Shown: piece after piece, positions 25,458-35,946 of the stretch
How positions within the stretch are numbered: the first letter of the stretch is position 1
How the letters are laid out: each line of letters opens with the position of its first letter
Source: Cinnamomum chago
Taxonomy: Eukaryota; Streptophyta; Magnoliopsida; Laurales; Lauraceae
DNA: 64,000 nt
Reading direction: 5' to 3'
NCBI GenBank assembly: GCA_038049695.1
Contig: CP142452.1
Span: forward strand, 78,581,501 to 78,645,500
The notes under the pieces: model-generated
Told to the model about the DNA's origin: nothing
The model's input: only the letters and a program-made list of their open reading frames with translations
The model's database searches: none
Made by a program: the position numbers and the translations under genes

Positions 25458-26525
25458 GGGCACGTTTGGCACAAATCCTCGCCGCGGATTTCTGCTGGTT
25501 TTCCGCGATTCCGTGGAAAACCCACGTTTGATTCAGCATGGAAAAGCCTTAAATGGATGCGAGGATTCCTTGTTTTTTCAGGCGTCAGACACCCCCCTCG
25601 GATCCGCGGAATCCACGCAAATGAGGATTTGCGGAGCTACAGTGATTTCAGGCGTTAATTTAGATCAGATCGGTTTTTTGCATTTTTTGGTTTCTATGGG
25701 CCCCACAATCAAGATCTGAACCGATAAAAGTGTTAAGAAGGTTCAAAACGGCTATTTCACAAAATTTCAGCCGTTGATTCATCATAGATCGTGAGATATT
25801 TACAAAATCGTCCAAACCGTTAAAATGCCATATTCTTTGATGCAGTGGGCAAAAAAGGGGATTAAATACAGTCCCTTGTTTTCAATTTTCTGGTTCCCGT
25901 AGGCCCCAAAATCAAGATCTGAACCGTTAATTGTGTTAAGAAGGTCCATAATGGATATGTCCCAAAATTTCAGCCATTGATTCATCTTAGATCTTGAGAT
26001 ATTTTCAAAACCGTGAGGGACAGTGACAGTAAAGGTAAGTAGTAATGTGGCCCTAATAAGTTTTTGCTTTGGGAATGTACCTTTTAGATTCCCTAATCAA
26101 GATCCAAACCGTTAGTCATCTTTAAAAAACTCCAAAACGGCCACTTCACCAAATATCAGCCGTTAATTCATCTTAAATATCCAGATATGTGCCAAAATGT
26201 CTTACTGTGCAAACTATTATTGAAAACAGTCCGTTTTTTCTCATTTTTGGGTTTATGTGGGGTCCACGATCAAGATCAAAACCAGTCATTAGTTCTGGAC
26301 GGTCAAACACGGTAAGGTGACCAAATTACAACCGTTGATCCTTACTTTATCTTGAGATATTTGTATAAACATCAATTGGATCATACATTCTACAACTTAT
26401 AAGAATCCTCCCTCCATCCAAACATGGAACTTTCATTGGGAATTCTACTTGAGGATTGTGACTTTCTTTGAAGATGGAGAGAATCCTCTAAATATAGGAT
26501 TCGTCACCATTTACCAAACGTGCCC
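25458..26525. mobile_element. Candidate non-autonomous DNA element with GGGCACGTTTGG ends
   Basis: The left end GGGCACGTTTGGCACAAATC and the right end, reverse-complemented, GGGCACGTTTGGTAAATGG share 12 perfect terminal bases. No target duplication is visible, so the boundaries rest on the inverted ends alone. The interior carries the four-copy array described separately and no transposase-like frame. Confidence 0.45.
25673..26370. repeat. Four diverged tandem units of about 170-205 bp
   Basis: Each unit has the order: T-rich lead, GGGYCCCAYRATCAAGATC, RAACCGTTA, AAxGGyyACACGG-like block, CAGCCGTTGATTCATCTTA and GAGATATTT. The ATCAAGATC anchors fall near 25705, 25910, 26096 and 26268. Units 1 and 2 are closest to each other. 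Confidence 0.7.
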
Positions 26526-27436
26526 TTTATAAAAAAAATTGAGTGAGCGGGGCTGATTTCGGACAATGGTTTTAAAGTTCGGCTAAAATAGGACTAGAAA
26601 GGGCGGCCCAACCCGCCCTTAAGGAAATTTCTATACTTACGTATACTTGATTAAACACAACTTTAAAAATGCTTAGATTTGCAGCAAGGAACAAAAATTG
26701 AAAAACAAGAAAATAAGAAAGGAAGTGCTTGTTGGATGTTGTAAGGTGTAATGCTCGATCGATTGTGCCACTTTCTTTCACTTACAAGTTACAACACAAT
26801 ATATTCTAAATCTTTAACCGTTTAACTCTTTTTTTGAAAACCATTTTAAGTTTTGGGCAAATCCAAGTGGAGTCGGTAATGTTGGACACTATAACTAATG
26901 CTCTACTGGTTAGAGATTTTTGCAGCTTGTATTTGAGTGGAATCATTTACCTACTACTTACATATAAAGTCAAAATCGTTGCTTTGTAATTTCAAATTTT
27001 ACTTCAAGAAAAATTCACCCAGTAAGCACAAAATTGATAACATGAGTGGCACAATCTTATGAACTATTGATTATATACATTAATGACATTATCAATTACG
27101 TGCTCGATCACATCTCCCTCCACACGCTTCCACCCTTGTGGTATACTTTGATGAATCTTGATGAATTTTGTTTTTTCTAAAAGAAGCACTCATCCATATG
27201 TAAGTTTTTATTTGTTTGTTTTGGGTTTAGAGATTTCAGTTTGATTTTCAGTGACCATAAAATCATCTTTAAAATTTGTTTACAAGAGTTTTTTTTTTTT
27301 TTTTTGCAAATCCACTTTAATCAACTTTTGATAAGGGCTATTTAAAATTGAAAATCTTTCCAGATTCAAATATCTCGGAACATTACCATAAAATCATCTT
27401 TAAAATCCGTTTACATGATTTTTTTGCAAATCCACT
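26526..27436. other. Intergenic DNA
   Basis: AT-rich spacer with a T run near 27291-27306. A block CATAAAATCATCTTTAAAATYYGTTTACA occurs twice, at about 27256-27285 and 27387-27416. No gene is seen. Confidence 0.7.
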
Positions 27437-28030
27437 TCAATCAATCAATTCCGACCAATCTCCTGCCTCAACTATTGTAAAGTTAACCCCAAGGGGTTGG
27501 CCGAGTGATAAGGAGACCACAGTTCCCCTCTCTTCCGGAGCCGGAGGTCTTGGTATTGATCCCGATTCTCCCATCTTCATAAACCAAAGGTTGAGTCAAC
27601 TAGTGCTACTACCTGGTGACTACAGGGTTTTACCAGGCTTTTCTCTAGGCCCATAGGGATTAATCCAGTTCAAAGGATTGTGAACCTTCCGTTAGAAGAA
27701 GAAAAAAAAAAAAAAAACCACACACACTATTGTAAGGTCATTCACTTCATTGATCAAAATTTTATTACACAGGAATGCAGCAATTGGCACCCCATTAAAA
27801 CTCGCTGAGGTTGAGGATGACAATGCTTTTAGCGTCACAGAGAAAGTCAAATGATCAGGTCTCATTGCTTCATCCACCATGAGTCCAAACATATCAATTG
27901 CATCATCTGGAAGGCCACAGTGCAATAAAGATGTGATAAATGCATTGAAGCACTATACACTTCTCTTCGGAATTTCATTGAGCAGCAAAAATGATTTCTG
28001 GATCTTGTTGCACTTCCCATATACATATGA
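27437..28030 (-). pseudogene. PPR (pentatricopeptide-repeat) gene fragment, interrupted
   Basis: Minus-strand translation gives SSYVYGKCNKIQKSFLLLNE then IPKRSV, an in-frame TAG at 27953-27955, and CFNAFITSLLHCGLPDDAID then MFGLMVDEAMRPDHLTFSVT followed by LKAL. This is a clear PLS-type PPR pattern, as in plant organelle RNA-binding proteins. The frame is then split by a SINE (27483-27725). Across the SINE, with one target copy removed, it continues as LTIVEAGDWSELID and a stop ending at 27437. The upstream end stops exactly at a Helitron terminus (28031/28032). With under 120 codons of a normally much longer protein plus a stop, it is a host-gene relic, not a working gene. Confidence 0.75.
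27483..27725 (+). mobile_element. tRNA-derived SINE with poly(A) tail and target duplication
   Basis: The head has an A-box-like GGTTGGCCGAGTGATAAGG and a B-box-like GGTATTGATCCC, the layout of a pol III promoter derived from a tRNA. The body ends GGGATTAATCCAGTTCAAAG then a GAAGAAGAAAA(n) tail. Flanks ACTATTGTAAAG (27471-27482) and ACTATTGTAAG (27726-27736) are the target duplication. It sits inside the PPR relic in the opposite orientation. Confidence 0.8.
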
Positions 28031-28575
28031 ACTAGCAACAACGCCCCGTGCTTAGCCCGGGACAAAAAGTAAGATATTACATTCTAAATTTATAAGATAT
28101 TAAAGTTAATTATAAACATATAAGCATATATTCATGCATATTTATATAAAAACAATCAACACATCTTCAATCGCAAATACAAGTGGTCAACATCAACAAT
28201 AAATTATTACAAATATAACGCTAAAAAAATCCATTGAACAACAACAATAATTACTAAAGAAGATATAGAAAAGTGGATTTTGTTAATATATATAAAATTA
28301 GTAATAAGAAATGCATTCAAGTTTTTGTTACACATTGATAATTTCAAAGCCCAATAAAACAAAGCGAACCCATTTGAACTTGTTTGTGCAACAAAAGGAT
28401 TTTAATTTATGCGGATTTTTATTTCCTAATGAGAATGAAATTTTGTATTTTCTAAAAAAAAAATCCATTTGAATCGGTACACAGTCGATCCAACAATCCA
28501 GTAAATCCGGATCTGACCAAAAGCTAGAACCCTTATACTATTAATTCTAACAACAATGCCTCGTGTTTCTCCACC
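28031..28575 (-). mobile_element. Helitron 3' terminus, minus orientation, with AT-rich body
   Basis: On the minus strand the end reads CCCGGGCTAAGCACGGGG (hairpin, 28042-28060), then GTTGTTGCTAG followed by T at 28031. This is close to the terminus at 14067. A second, worn version of the same end (GCATTGTTGTTAGAA on the minus strand) lies at about 28545-28565, so two related insertions may be stacked. No Rep/helicase frame is seen; the far boundary is approximate. Confidence 0.55.
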
Positions 28576-30110
28576 AATCTTTATTTTTCTTCAGCACAGA
28601 GAAATAGTATACATGAAATAGTATCCAATGTTAAATATAATCTTTTGGATTGAGATAAATGAGTCCACTATAGAGTTATAGTGGAGATACACCTCCTCAT
28701 TTCTCTTCATCCTAGGGATGCAGTTGGGGATCAAACCTGATTAGTAAAAATCAAAAGTACCAGTGAATGAAGAGTAGTTACTCATCCATGGTATGACCCA
28801 AAATTTAGAAGGTGTTGATTGATTGCAATTATTCTTTATTTGGATTGGTGGATGTTGGGTACATCCACAGAACATGGTATGAAGTTTCCCTAATAAAGAA
28901 AGTGAAGGGAAGAGAGAAGAAGAGAAAAAACACTATTTTATTTTTCTACATTTGAGTTTCTTCCAATTTATTTTCTTTTTATAAAATTATCAGAAGAGGA
29001 TATCTAATATTTCTCTCTCCTATCCCAATCTCCATCATGGATTAATTTCACAAAAGTAAGAGTACATGGTGATTACTGTACATAAATAGGCCCGTGATTG
29101 ATAAATGCAGTTTTTTACAAATATAAAAAGTGTTTTATCTTCAAACATCAGGGGTCATTTATAAATTTGAGAGAGAGGGAGAGGGAGGGAGGGAGGGAGG
29201 GAGGGAGAGAGCAACACTTGAGATTTAATATGATATGATGCTAATCTAAATGAGAGATTCTTTAGGGAAGATGGGAGGGGATGGAGAGATTTTAGGAGAT
29301 TTGAAGAGATTGAGAATGAGAGATTGAGAATGCCCCACTTGAAAGGCAAAGTCTCCCTCCTTTTTTTTTCTTTTGTATTTTTCTAAAAGGAGAATAATTG
29401 GATGCTGAGGTGGCACCCGATCACAGCCCACCTCCCCCTTTACTTTAATATATATAATAATATAATGAGCGCTGATTGAACATGGGTACTGCTACAATCA
29501 AAGCCCAATTTCTTAACAAACCATATGAATTTAGATTTCAGCAACCCACTTACTTTTACTTTCTTTCTTTCTTTTTGACTTTGAATTAGAGGAACTAACT
29601 CTTTCTTTCTCTGTAAATTCCCTCCAAAAGACTGGCATCAATGTTGCCTCTTTCTTTTTATATGCATTCATGATAATGATAATGTATTTTTTAATGTCAG
29701 TGCCTTTTGTTATGGTTTGTATTTGTTTCCCTATTTTTTTATTTGTATTTCAACAGGGGCTCTTGTTGCTCGGTAGAATCAGGCCGGACTCATCTTCCTT
29801 TGGTTTACCTCTCCCTGTCTTGATCGGGTATCAAGAGTGTTGCTCTATGTCCATTTAGCTTGACCTGACTCATGTTCAATATTTATTGGTTGTGGTGGGT
29901 ACCATAAAGCTATTTTGAACTGTCCAGATTATCATAAGTTGGCCCCATCGTGGAGTTCCATGCATCCCGCTAAGAAAGTGGGTGGAAGACCACTTGGGGG
30001 ATCTAGACTCTCTTTACAAATGTCGTTTTATAATAGGTCCCACCTCATTAAGAGGTAGGGATGAAATTGGTAAGTTTGGATCCTGATGTCTCGTCAAGGT
30101 TCTCGTGAGG
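28576..30110. other. Intergenic DNA with microsatellites
   Basis: Contains a (GGGA)n/(GAGG)n tract at about 29172-29208 and several pyrimidine-rich runs. No convincing gene or assignable element. Confidence 0.7.
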
Positions 30111-30118
30111 AGTCTTGC

Positions 30119-30784
30119 CTAGGGATGCATAAAAAATCTGTCAATCCGTAAAATCGATTCATAGGTTTTTAACAAAACCGAAGGTAAAATGATTGGTGAC
30201 GGATTGAAAATCTTGTAATCCGTTAGCAACGGATCGGTGACGGATTTTACCTTCAATCCGTGGATTCAATCCGATCCGTTGACAATAAATATAAATAAAT
30301 AAATAAAAACTTAAGGAGTCTAAATATAAGTTAAGAGGTCTTAATATAAAAAAAGAAAAAACTTCAGGGGTTAAAATGTAAAAGTTCAAGATTTCAATAG
30401 ATGGAGTATGATTTTTATGAGTTTAACAACATATTTGGCTTTATTTGCTGACTAGATTTCTTTTGGTTGTAACGTAGATAAAAACAGTTCTTTGTATTGA
30501 TCAATTGGATAGCTTCTAGGACAAAAATATAAATTTATAATTTATTTTAATTTTTTTATGGATTTTTGGCTTGTAAGTTGAAACTCTTTACAACATGTTT
30601 TATCTCTTTCTTTAACATTAGATTCAACAGATTGAATGGATTAAATCGATTTGATCCGATCCTCAAATCGGATCGATTTTAATAGTCACGGATTGGTGAC
30701 GGATTCCAAATCCATCAATCCATAGATAACAAATTGGCGACGGATTTGACCTAATCCACACCAATTTGATCCGTGTACACCCCA
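30119..30784. mobile_element. Non-autonomous hAT-type element
   Basis: The 666-bp element is bounded by a perfect 8-bp direct repeat AGTCTTGC at 30111-30118 and 30785-30792, the hAT target size. The ends CTAGGGATGCATA and, reverse-complemented, TGGGGTGTACACGG are imperfect inverted repeats. Both halves carry repeated GGTGACGGAT/GGCGACGGAT and GATCCGAT words as sub-terminal repeats. No transposase frame is present. Confidence 0.75.
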
Positions 30785-30792
30785 AGTCTTGC

Positions 30793-31305
30793 TGATTTGA
30801 CCCTCTGATTTTTACTAAAGTTATAAACAAAATTCATATAGTGTAGGTGGTGTTGGCATTAACTTAGGACATGTGGGAAGAGAAGATGACATGTTTGATC
30901 TTTACATCACTTAATCCTATGCATTTATATATTTTAAAAAATTTTAAGTTTTCATTCAACCTGACCACAACACCATCACGGGTTAAATTTGGTATCACAT
31001 ACTAGTGACTCATTACAGGGGCGGGTAGGTTTTGGATAAAATAAATTTGAGATGGGGCGGATTTGGGTCTACCCTAACCATACCAAACCTGCTTGTTACC
31101 ATCCATAGACCCAGTAGAGCCCTTTGTCCAGTCCATATACATAATACATATAATGGGCCGTACTTTCTTACTGATGGCCCTTTGGGCCTCATCTAAGGCC
31201 CCACCAAGTAGAAGAAAAAAGGATGGGAGTCGGCTTTGTGCCAAATATCAAGTCCATCACATCATCCGAACTCTGATGTCATAGTGTCTGTAGCTTTGAC
31301 ATTAA
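30793..31305. other. Intergenic DNA
   Basis: No gene is seen. A GGGGCGGGTAGGTTTTGG stretch near 31019 resembles ends of the GGGTGGCAA-type elements but has no visible partner. Confidence 0.6.
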
Positions 31306-31588
31306 GGGCCCGTTTGGTAATTTACTTTTAAAATAAAGTGGAGTGAAGTGAAATGAAAAGAATGAATAAAATATAAGTAAGTTATGATGATATTTTGTTT
31401 TTAGTTGTTTGGAATGGAATATTTTTGACTTTTTGTATGGGGAAATGTAGATTTTTTGTCTTTTAGTGAGTAAATGTAGTTGCTTTTTGACTTTTTTTGG
31501 AAAAGATGGAGGGAATTTTTGTAAAAAGTGTTTTTGATGGGATGTTTAACTTAACTTGACTTTATTAGTTAATTTACCAAACGGGCCC
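31306..31588. mobile_element. Tourist-like (PIF/Harbinger) MITE
   Basis: The terminal repeats are GGGCCCGTTTGGTAAATTA-like: left GGGCCCGTTTGGTAATTTAC, right the inverse of GGGCCCGTTTGGTAAATTAA. The flanking TAA (31303-31305 and 31589-31591) fits the 3-bp target of PIF/Harbinger. The interior is AT-rich, 283 bp, and non-coding. Confidence 0.75.
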
Positions 31589-32227
31589 TAAGGAAGATGG
31601 CCATATATAAGAATCCTGTGTTGCTCCAAAGTGGGAGATGGTGGGCCACCTGATGCTCATGGGTGGTGGGTCATGATCAATTTCTAGATCCATAAGAAAA
31701 GATGGAAGTACAAACAACTTCATTGCACATGATGGACTGAAAATGTTTCTGCTGTGGCGCTTGAAAGGCACCATCATGGTAAGAGGGCTTCCATGTGTTC
31801 TCTACATGTAGCAATAGAACTGTGGCTTTAGAACTTTAACCCCCCAAAAGGCAAACAGAAAAAAAAGGCTTGCATAAAAACCGTGGAAGTGTTCAATAAA
31901 AGGTTCGCAATCGATCAAATGGCTATCAACATCATCCCAGCATCAGTGCCCCACCTCCTGATTATCAAAATCATGCTGTTGTCTCCCGAGAAAGTCTGGT
32001 TCTCTTCTATTTCTTAGATTTATAAATCTCAAATGGGACCAACAGATTGATACATCTATGTCAATTTAAGTGCAACCATTTGTTAACGAGCAAATTACAC
32101 TTCCCTTGTTTATCACTAGTCCCCAATATCGGCATGGGTGCAAATCCTACTTCATAGAAGAGGGATATACATTGTTGGGTTCATTTAACTCTACTCTCAT
32201 TTTTCCAATACATCACCATTCATTGGT
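31589..32227. other. Intergenic DNA
   Basis: No gene, repeat or regulatory element that I can support. Confidence 0.6.
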
Positions 32228-32245
32228 GTAATCGTTCTCATTGAA

Positions 32246-32386
32246 CTCGGTTTGCACCCGAAGGTTGTGGGTTTGAAACTGCACTATCATACTGGGGCTA
32301 CATGGGAGTTTATCTGGCCTCTCTCTGCGCCCCGGATGGATTAGTCCAACCCAAATAGTTGGGAATCCTTCGATAGCGAAAAAAAA
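32246..32386 (+). mobile_element. 5'-truncated SINE with 18-bp target duplication
   Basis: The body has a B-box-like GGTTGTGGGTTTGAAACTG, then GGATTAGTCCAACCCAAATA, GGGAATCCTTCGATAGCG and an A8 tail. The target duplication GTAATYGTTCTCATTGAA is at 32228-32245 and 32387-32404 with one mismatch. It lacks the A-box end seen in the relative at 32570-32741. Confidence 0.8.
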
Positions 32387-32569
32387 GTAATTGTTCTCAT
32401 TGAAGTAAATTTTGAAGTTCATTTTTATCGGGCTGCCTCTAATATGAATGGCTTAAATTAAACAAAAGCGAGCCTCACGTGGGGGCGAATAAAAGGGGAT
32501 AGGGGTAACTCCCTACTTCTTATCACATGAGATCTTTCTCCTCACATAGTAAGTTCATTTTCAATATTG

Positions 32570-32741
32570 TTTTTTATTTTTTTGACTATCGAAGGGTTCC
32601 CAACCTTTTGGGCTGGACTAATCTCTCCGTGCCCAGAGAAAATCCGGGTAAAATCTCCTATAGCTCAAGTGTGGTGGTGCAGTTTCAAACCTACAACCTC
32701 CAGGTGCAAACCGTGGTCCTACGCCATCTGAGCTACCCCTT
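32570..32741 (-). mobile_element. Full-length tRNA-derived SINE, same family as 32246
   Basis: Read on the minus strand it begins AGGGGTAGCTCAGATGGCGT, a tRNA-like A-box. It continues with GGTTGTAGGTTTGAAACTG as B-box, GATTAGTCCAGCCCAAAAG and GGGAACCCTTCGATAGTC, and ends in an A-rich tail. It faces the copy 180 bases away in opposite orientation. Confidence 0.8.
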
Positions 32742-34541
32742 TCAAAAATTTATTTCTACTCATTGACTCAGCTGACTTGCGTCCACTCTGTAGGCCACTG
32801 AGCCGGGCGAGTCGAATCTGACTGATCGAGTAACTCGCATATGTGACCTACCAAGTGAGTTGAGTTTCTTAAAGCCATCAGCCATGATTTTCAGAGTGTG
32901 TGATTATTGGGCCGTGGCCCATCCAAACCCCAGCCCACAAGAGGGGAGATTGGAGATGTCAGACGAACTAGGTGGGCCCCACCTAAGCACCACACCCTTT
33001 GCTGTATAACATAAAGTGGAAGAGGAAGACAAGGAATGCCTCGAGCTTCACATACATTGGTACTGTTTTATTCAATGTTACCCACCAACAATTGTCGGAT
33101 GCCAAGAACCAATCTTAAATCATCATTTCATCAATATAAGAAACAGAAACTTCCAACATACAAAAGGCCCGTCTCTTCCTTTTCTTCTCTTTGAAGTTTG
33201 GATAGGTCAAAGTATGCAAAGGCATAGGTAAGAAAGCACCAGCACAAGAAGTTGGAAAAACAAAGCCTAGAATCTGGTAAAAGTAATAAGAAACTATGAT
33301 AAAGGGCTGAGCAGCTTCTCTTCTTACTTTCTCATCATAGTTCTATGTAATATTTCTCCCATGGGTGTGTTGGTGTATATAATAATACATGCACAGAGAC
33401 AAAGTAGGGTTTTTTACTGTCATAGAGATGAGTGTTCCTATAGATATATGTAATGTTATTTCCTCGTGAAAGCACAAAAAACCAGGTTTTGGGATATGGG
33501 TTTCGTTCAAATTCGAAATTTTCACTTGCAGCAGAGTAATAGGTATTGCACAATTTTTATTTTTATTTTTCATTTTGTCTTTGGTGTGAATTGAAAATGA
33601 TATGTACTCATGCACACATACACCTATTCTAAGTAGCTTTTCAACTTTTAATATGTAAATCCCGATCCAAGGCGAAGAAATTTAAAAAAAAAAAAAAAAA
33701 AAAAAGTACCACAGTCAAATGACTATGGTGACATTTAGTGACTTTTAGTCGTGAATTTGGAGATTAGGACTCTAAGGGGTATTGAATTGTCAAATTTCCT
33801 TACAAATATAGGGTCTATAAGAATGCAATCACCATGTGAGACTGTACTAGTGCCCTTTTTGCAAGCGGTGTTAAATTTTGGAATGTAAATGACTTTATTT
33901 AAACACCATTTTCACACTTTATTTATATACAATATTGCATAAACAAGCGTAAATAAACTTAATGATGCATAATAATTATGCATGTGAATCATTTACACAT
34001 GCAGATGGCTGCAAACAAACTACCCCTAAGCAAAAGGAAGGGTCTAACCTCATTGTTTCCAAACCTCTCGTAAGAGTTGCCAAAAGATATATGATTCTTA
34101 TTGTCTAGGGTTTGGAACCAGATTTAGTTCTAATAGAAAACCAGACACGGATCTAGAGCCTATTTTCAGGTTTAATAAATTGAAACTGGCTCCAAAGCCA
34201 TACAGTTTCCGATCCGTGGACTCAAAACCAGATTTGTTTGTAACCTTATCATGTCACAAGATCAACGATCGATCTAAGAGATTTCCGTGATGCCATCATC
34301 TGACACTGAGCCATATTAACTGATCAGTGGCTGGCTCAAGTCAATGCGAATGAAATTGGTCTAATTTGTAAGTCTGATGCCTAATAGGCTAAAAATTGCA
34401 ATAATTGCCTTCATTAAAAACCACGAACCAAGGAAAGTGGTCTCCCCTGTTCAAAGCCTTCATAATTCTCTAAATTTGTTATTGCGAAGGCATTTTAAAA
34501 CTATAAAGTTTCTGACTATACCCCAGTATTGGCGCCTTCTC
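32742..34541. other. Intergenic DNA upstream of MAKR
   Basis: A poly(A) run lies at 33683-33704. Otherwise AT-rich DNA without a supported gene; distal regulatory sequence of the MAKR gene may lie here. Confidence 0.6.
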
Positions 34542-34542
34542 A

Positions 34543-34679
34543 CTTTATATATGCTCTCCCCTCTCCTTTCTCAAGGCCTTATCCCACACAAGCTCTCTCT
34601 CTCTCTCTCTCTCATTAACAGTTTCCATTCTCACATTAGATTCTCTCTCTCTCATTAACAGTTTCCATTCTCACATTAG
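34543..34679 (+). promoter_or_regulatory. MAKR core promoter and 5' leader with 40-bp duplication
   Basis: A TATA box candidate CTTTATATATGC at 34543-34554 would start transcription near 34580. A (CT)n tract at about 34592-34612 follows. Then a 40-bp unit ending CATTCTCACATTAGA occurs twice in tandem (about 34601-34640 and 34641-34680). The last base of copy 2 is the A of the start codon. Confidence 0.55.
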
Positions 34680-35735
34680 ATGGCTATAGACCACACTCCA
34701 TATGACCCAATTGAGGATGACTACATAGACATGGACATTAGCACTTCCACCACCTTATGCTACTCCATCAGTTCCCCTCCACAGCCCAATAGAGAATTTG
34801 AATTCCAGATGTCCTCCAACCCCCATGAAACAGAACCCACAACCTCTCCTGCTGATGAGCTCTTCTACAATGGAAAGCTCCTCCCTCTCCATCTCCCCCC
34901 ACGTTTGCAAATGGTCCAAAAGCTCCTCCAAAACAGAAATAACAGTACCCTTGAACCTCTAAAGACAGAGTCCTTTAAACAAAACATCAGCACCAATAAT
35001 AGTACCCCATTTGAATCTTGCAACATCTCACCCACTGATTCATGCCAAGTCAGTAGAGAACTGAACCCAGCTGAGTACTTCTATGAATGCGAAACTGATG
35101 GTGCTGGTTTTATCGATGATCACAGGAAGAAGTCATGGTCTAAGAAGCTCGAGTCAATCAAGCACTCTTCATTGAGGCTGAAACTAAAGGCATCAAGAGC
35201 TTATCTCAAGTCTCTTTTCAGTAAGTCTGGATGCTCAGATGAGACGTGTACAGCTGCAGCAAAAAATGGAGATGAATACGCCATTTCAGAGGCCAAGGAG
35301 TGTTTGAACAAGTCCATGAAAGTTACAGAGAAGAACCCGTTTGGACAAATTCAAATACACAGATGTCAAATGGAAGCTACTGTCTCTAGGGGCATTGGTG
35401 TAGAGAAGGTTATTAAAGATGGTAGCAGCCATAGAAGGTCATTTTCGGGGGCAATCAAATGGTATTTGGGGACCAAATCATTGTCAGTGCCATCATTTTC
35501 ATTATCAAACTCTTATTCTAGTTCCTCCTCATCTTCTTCTTCAAGCACGAATTCCAAAAGGTTTGATGGATTGCAGCTGTTGAAGAGGAGCAGCAGTGCC
35601 AATTCAGAGGTTGAGATATCAATTCAAGGAGCCATTGCTCACTGTAAGCAGTCTCATGAACTATTTTGTGCGAGGATGAGTGCGAGTGAAGTTGGGTTTT
35701 GTTCTTTGTCTGCTTCTAGGATTTCAGCTTGTTAG
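34680..35735 (+). CDS. MAKR: Membrane-associated kinase regulator (MAKR2/3/4-like), single exon, 351 aa
   Basis: MAKR proteins are plant relatives of BKI1. They are unstructured, membrane-tethered adaptors that bind leucine-rich-repeat receptor kinases in brassinosteroid, root and auxin-linked signalling (family knowledge). Visible here are an acidic N-terminus with DDYIDMDIS (13-21), REFEFQM (38-44), and the hallmark ADELFYNGKLLPLHLPPR (58-75). A basic stretch RKKSWSKKLESIKHSSLRLK (149-168) continues into ASRAYLKSLFSKSG and probably anchors the protein to acidic membrane lipids. A serine run lies at 280-289. The C-terminal EVEISIQGAIAHCKQS (310-325) corresponds to the BKI1-type receptor-kinase interaction motif. 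Length and intron-less structure are usual. The first ATG is used; the second in-frame ATG lies after the DDYID motif region. The family is certain, the numbered member is not. Confidence 0.93.
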   Translation: MAIDHTPYDPIEDDYIDMDISTSTTLCYSISSPPQPNREFEFQMSSNPHETEPTTSPADELFYNGKLLPLHLPPRLQMVQKLLQNRNNSTLEPLKTESFKQNISTNNSTPFESCNISPTDSCQVSRELNPAEYFYECETDGAGFIDDHRKKSWSKKLESIKHSSLRLKLKASRAYLKSLFSKSGCSDETCTAAAKNGDEYAISEAKECLNKSMKVTEKNPFGQIQIHRCQMEATVSRGIGVEKVIKDGSSHRRSFSGAIKWYLGTKSLSVPSFSLSNSYSSSSSSSSSSTNSKRFDGLQLLKRSSSANSEVEISIQGAIAHCKQSHELFCARMSASEVGFCSLSASRISAC

Positions 35736-35886
35736 AAACTACAGCGGGCAGGAACGTGCAGGGGGTGAACCTTTTTTGCAGGAAAGGACGCCCATCTCAA
35801 TGGTTTAAGATATTCTTTTTGTCCTTTCGAGATTGGCATGCTTGATCCAGAGTCCAGAACATACCAGTATGGTCATGTTGTATTAT

Positions 35887-35888
<2 letters not shown>

Positions 35889-35944
<56 letters not shown>
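35889..35944. repeat. (CT)n microsatellite in the MAKR 3' region
   Basis: About 28 uninterrupted CT units lie 150 bases behind the stop codon, probably within the 3' UTR. The same CT motif also precedes the gene. Confidence 0.95.

Positions 35945-35946
<2 letters not shown>

Noticed and set aside
25305-25719. Two overlapping plus-strand frames upstream of WARS (117 and 121 codons)
   Set aside because: They cover the WARS 5' flank and a repeat element, differ in frame over the same DNA, and show no family likeness.
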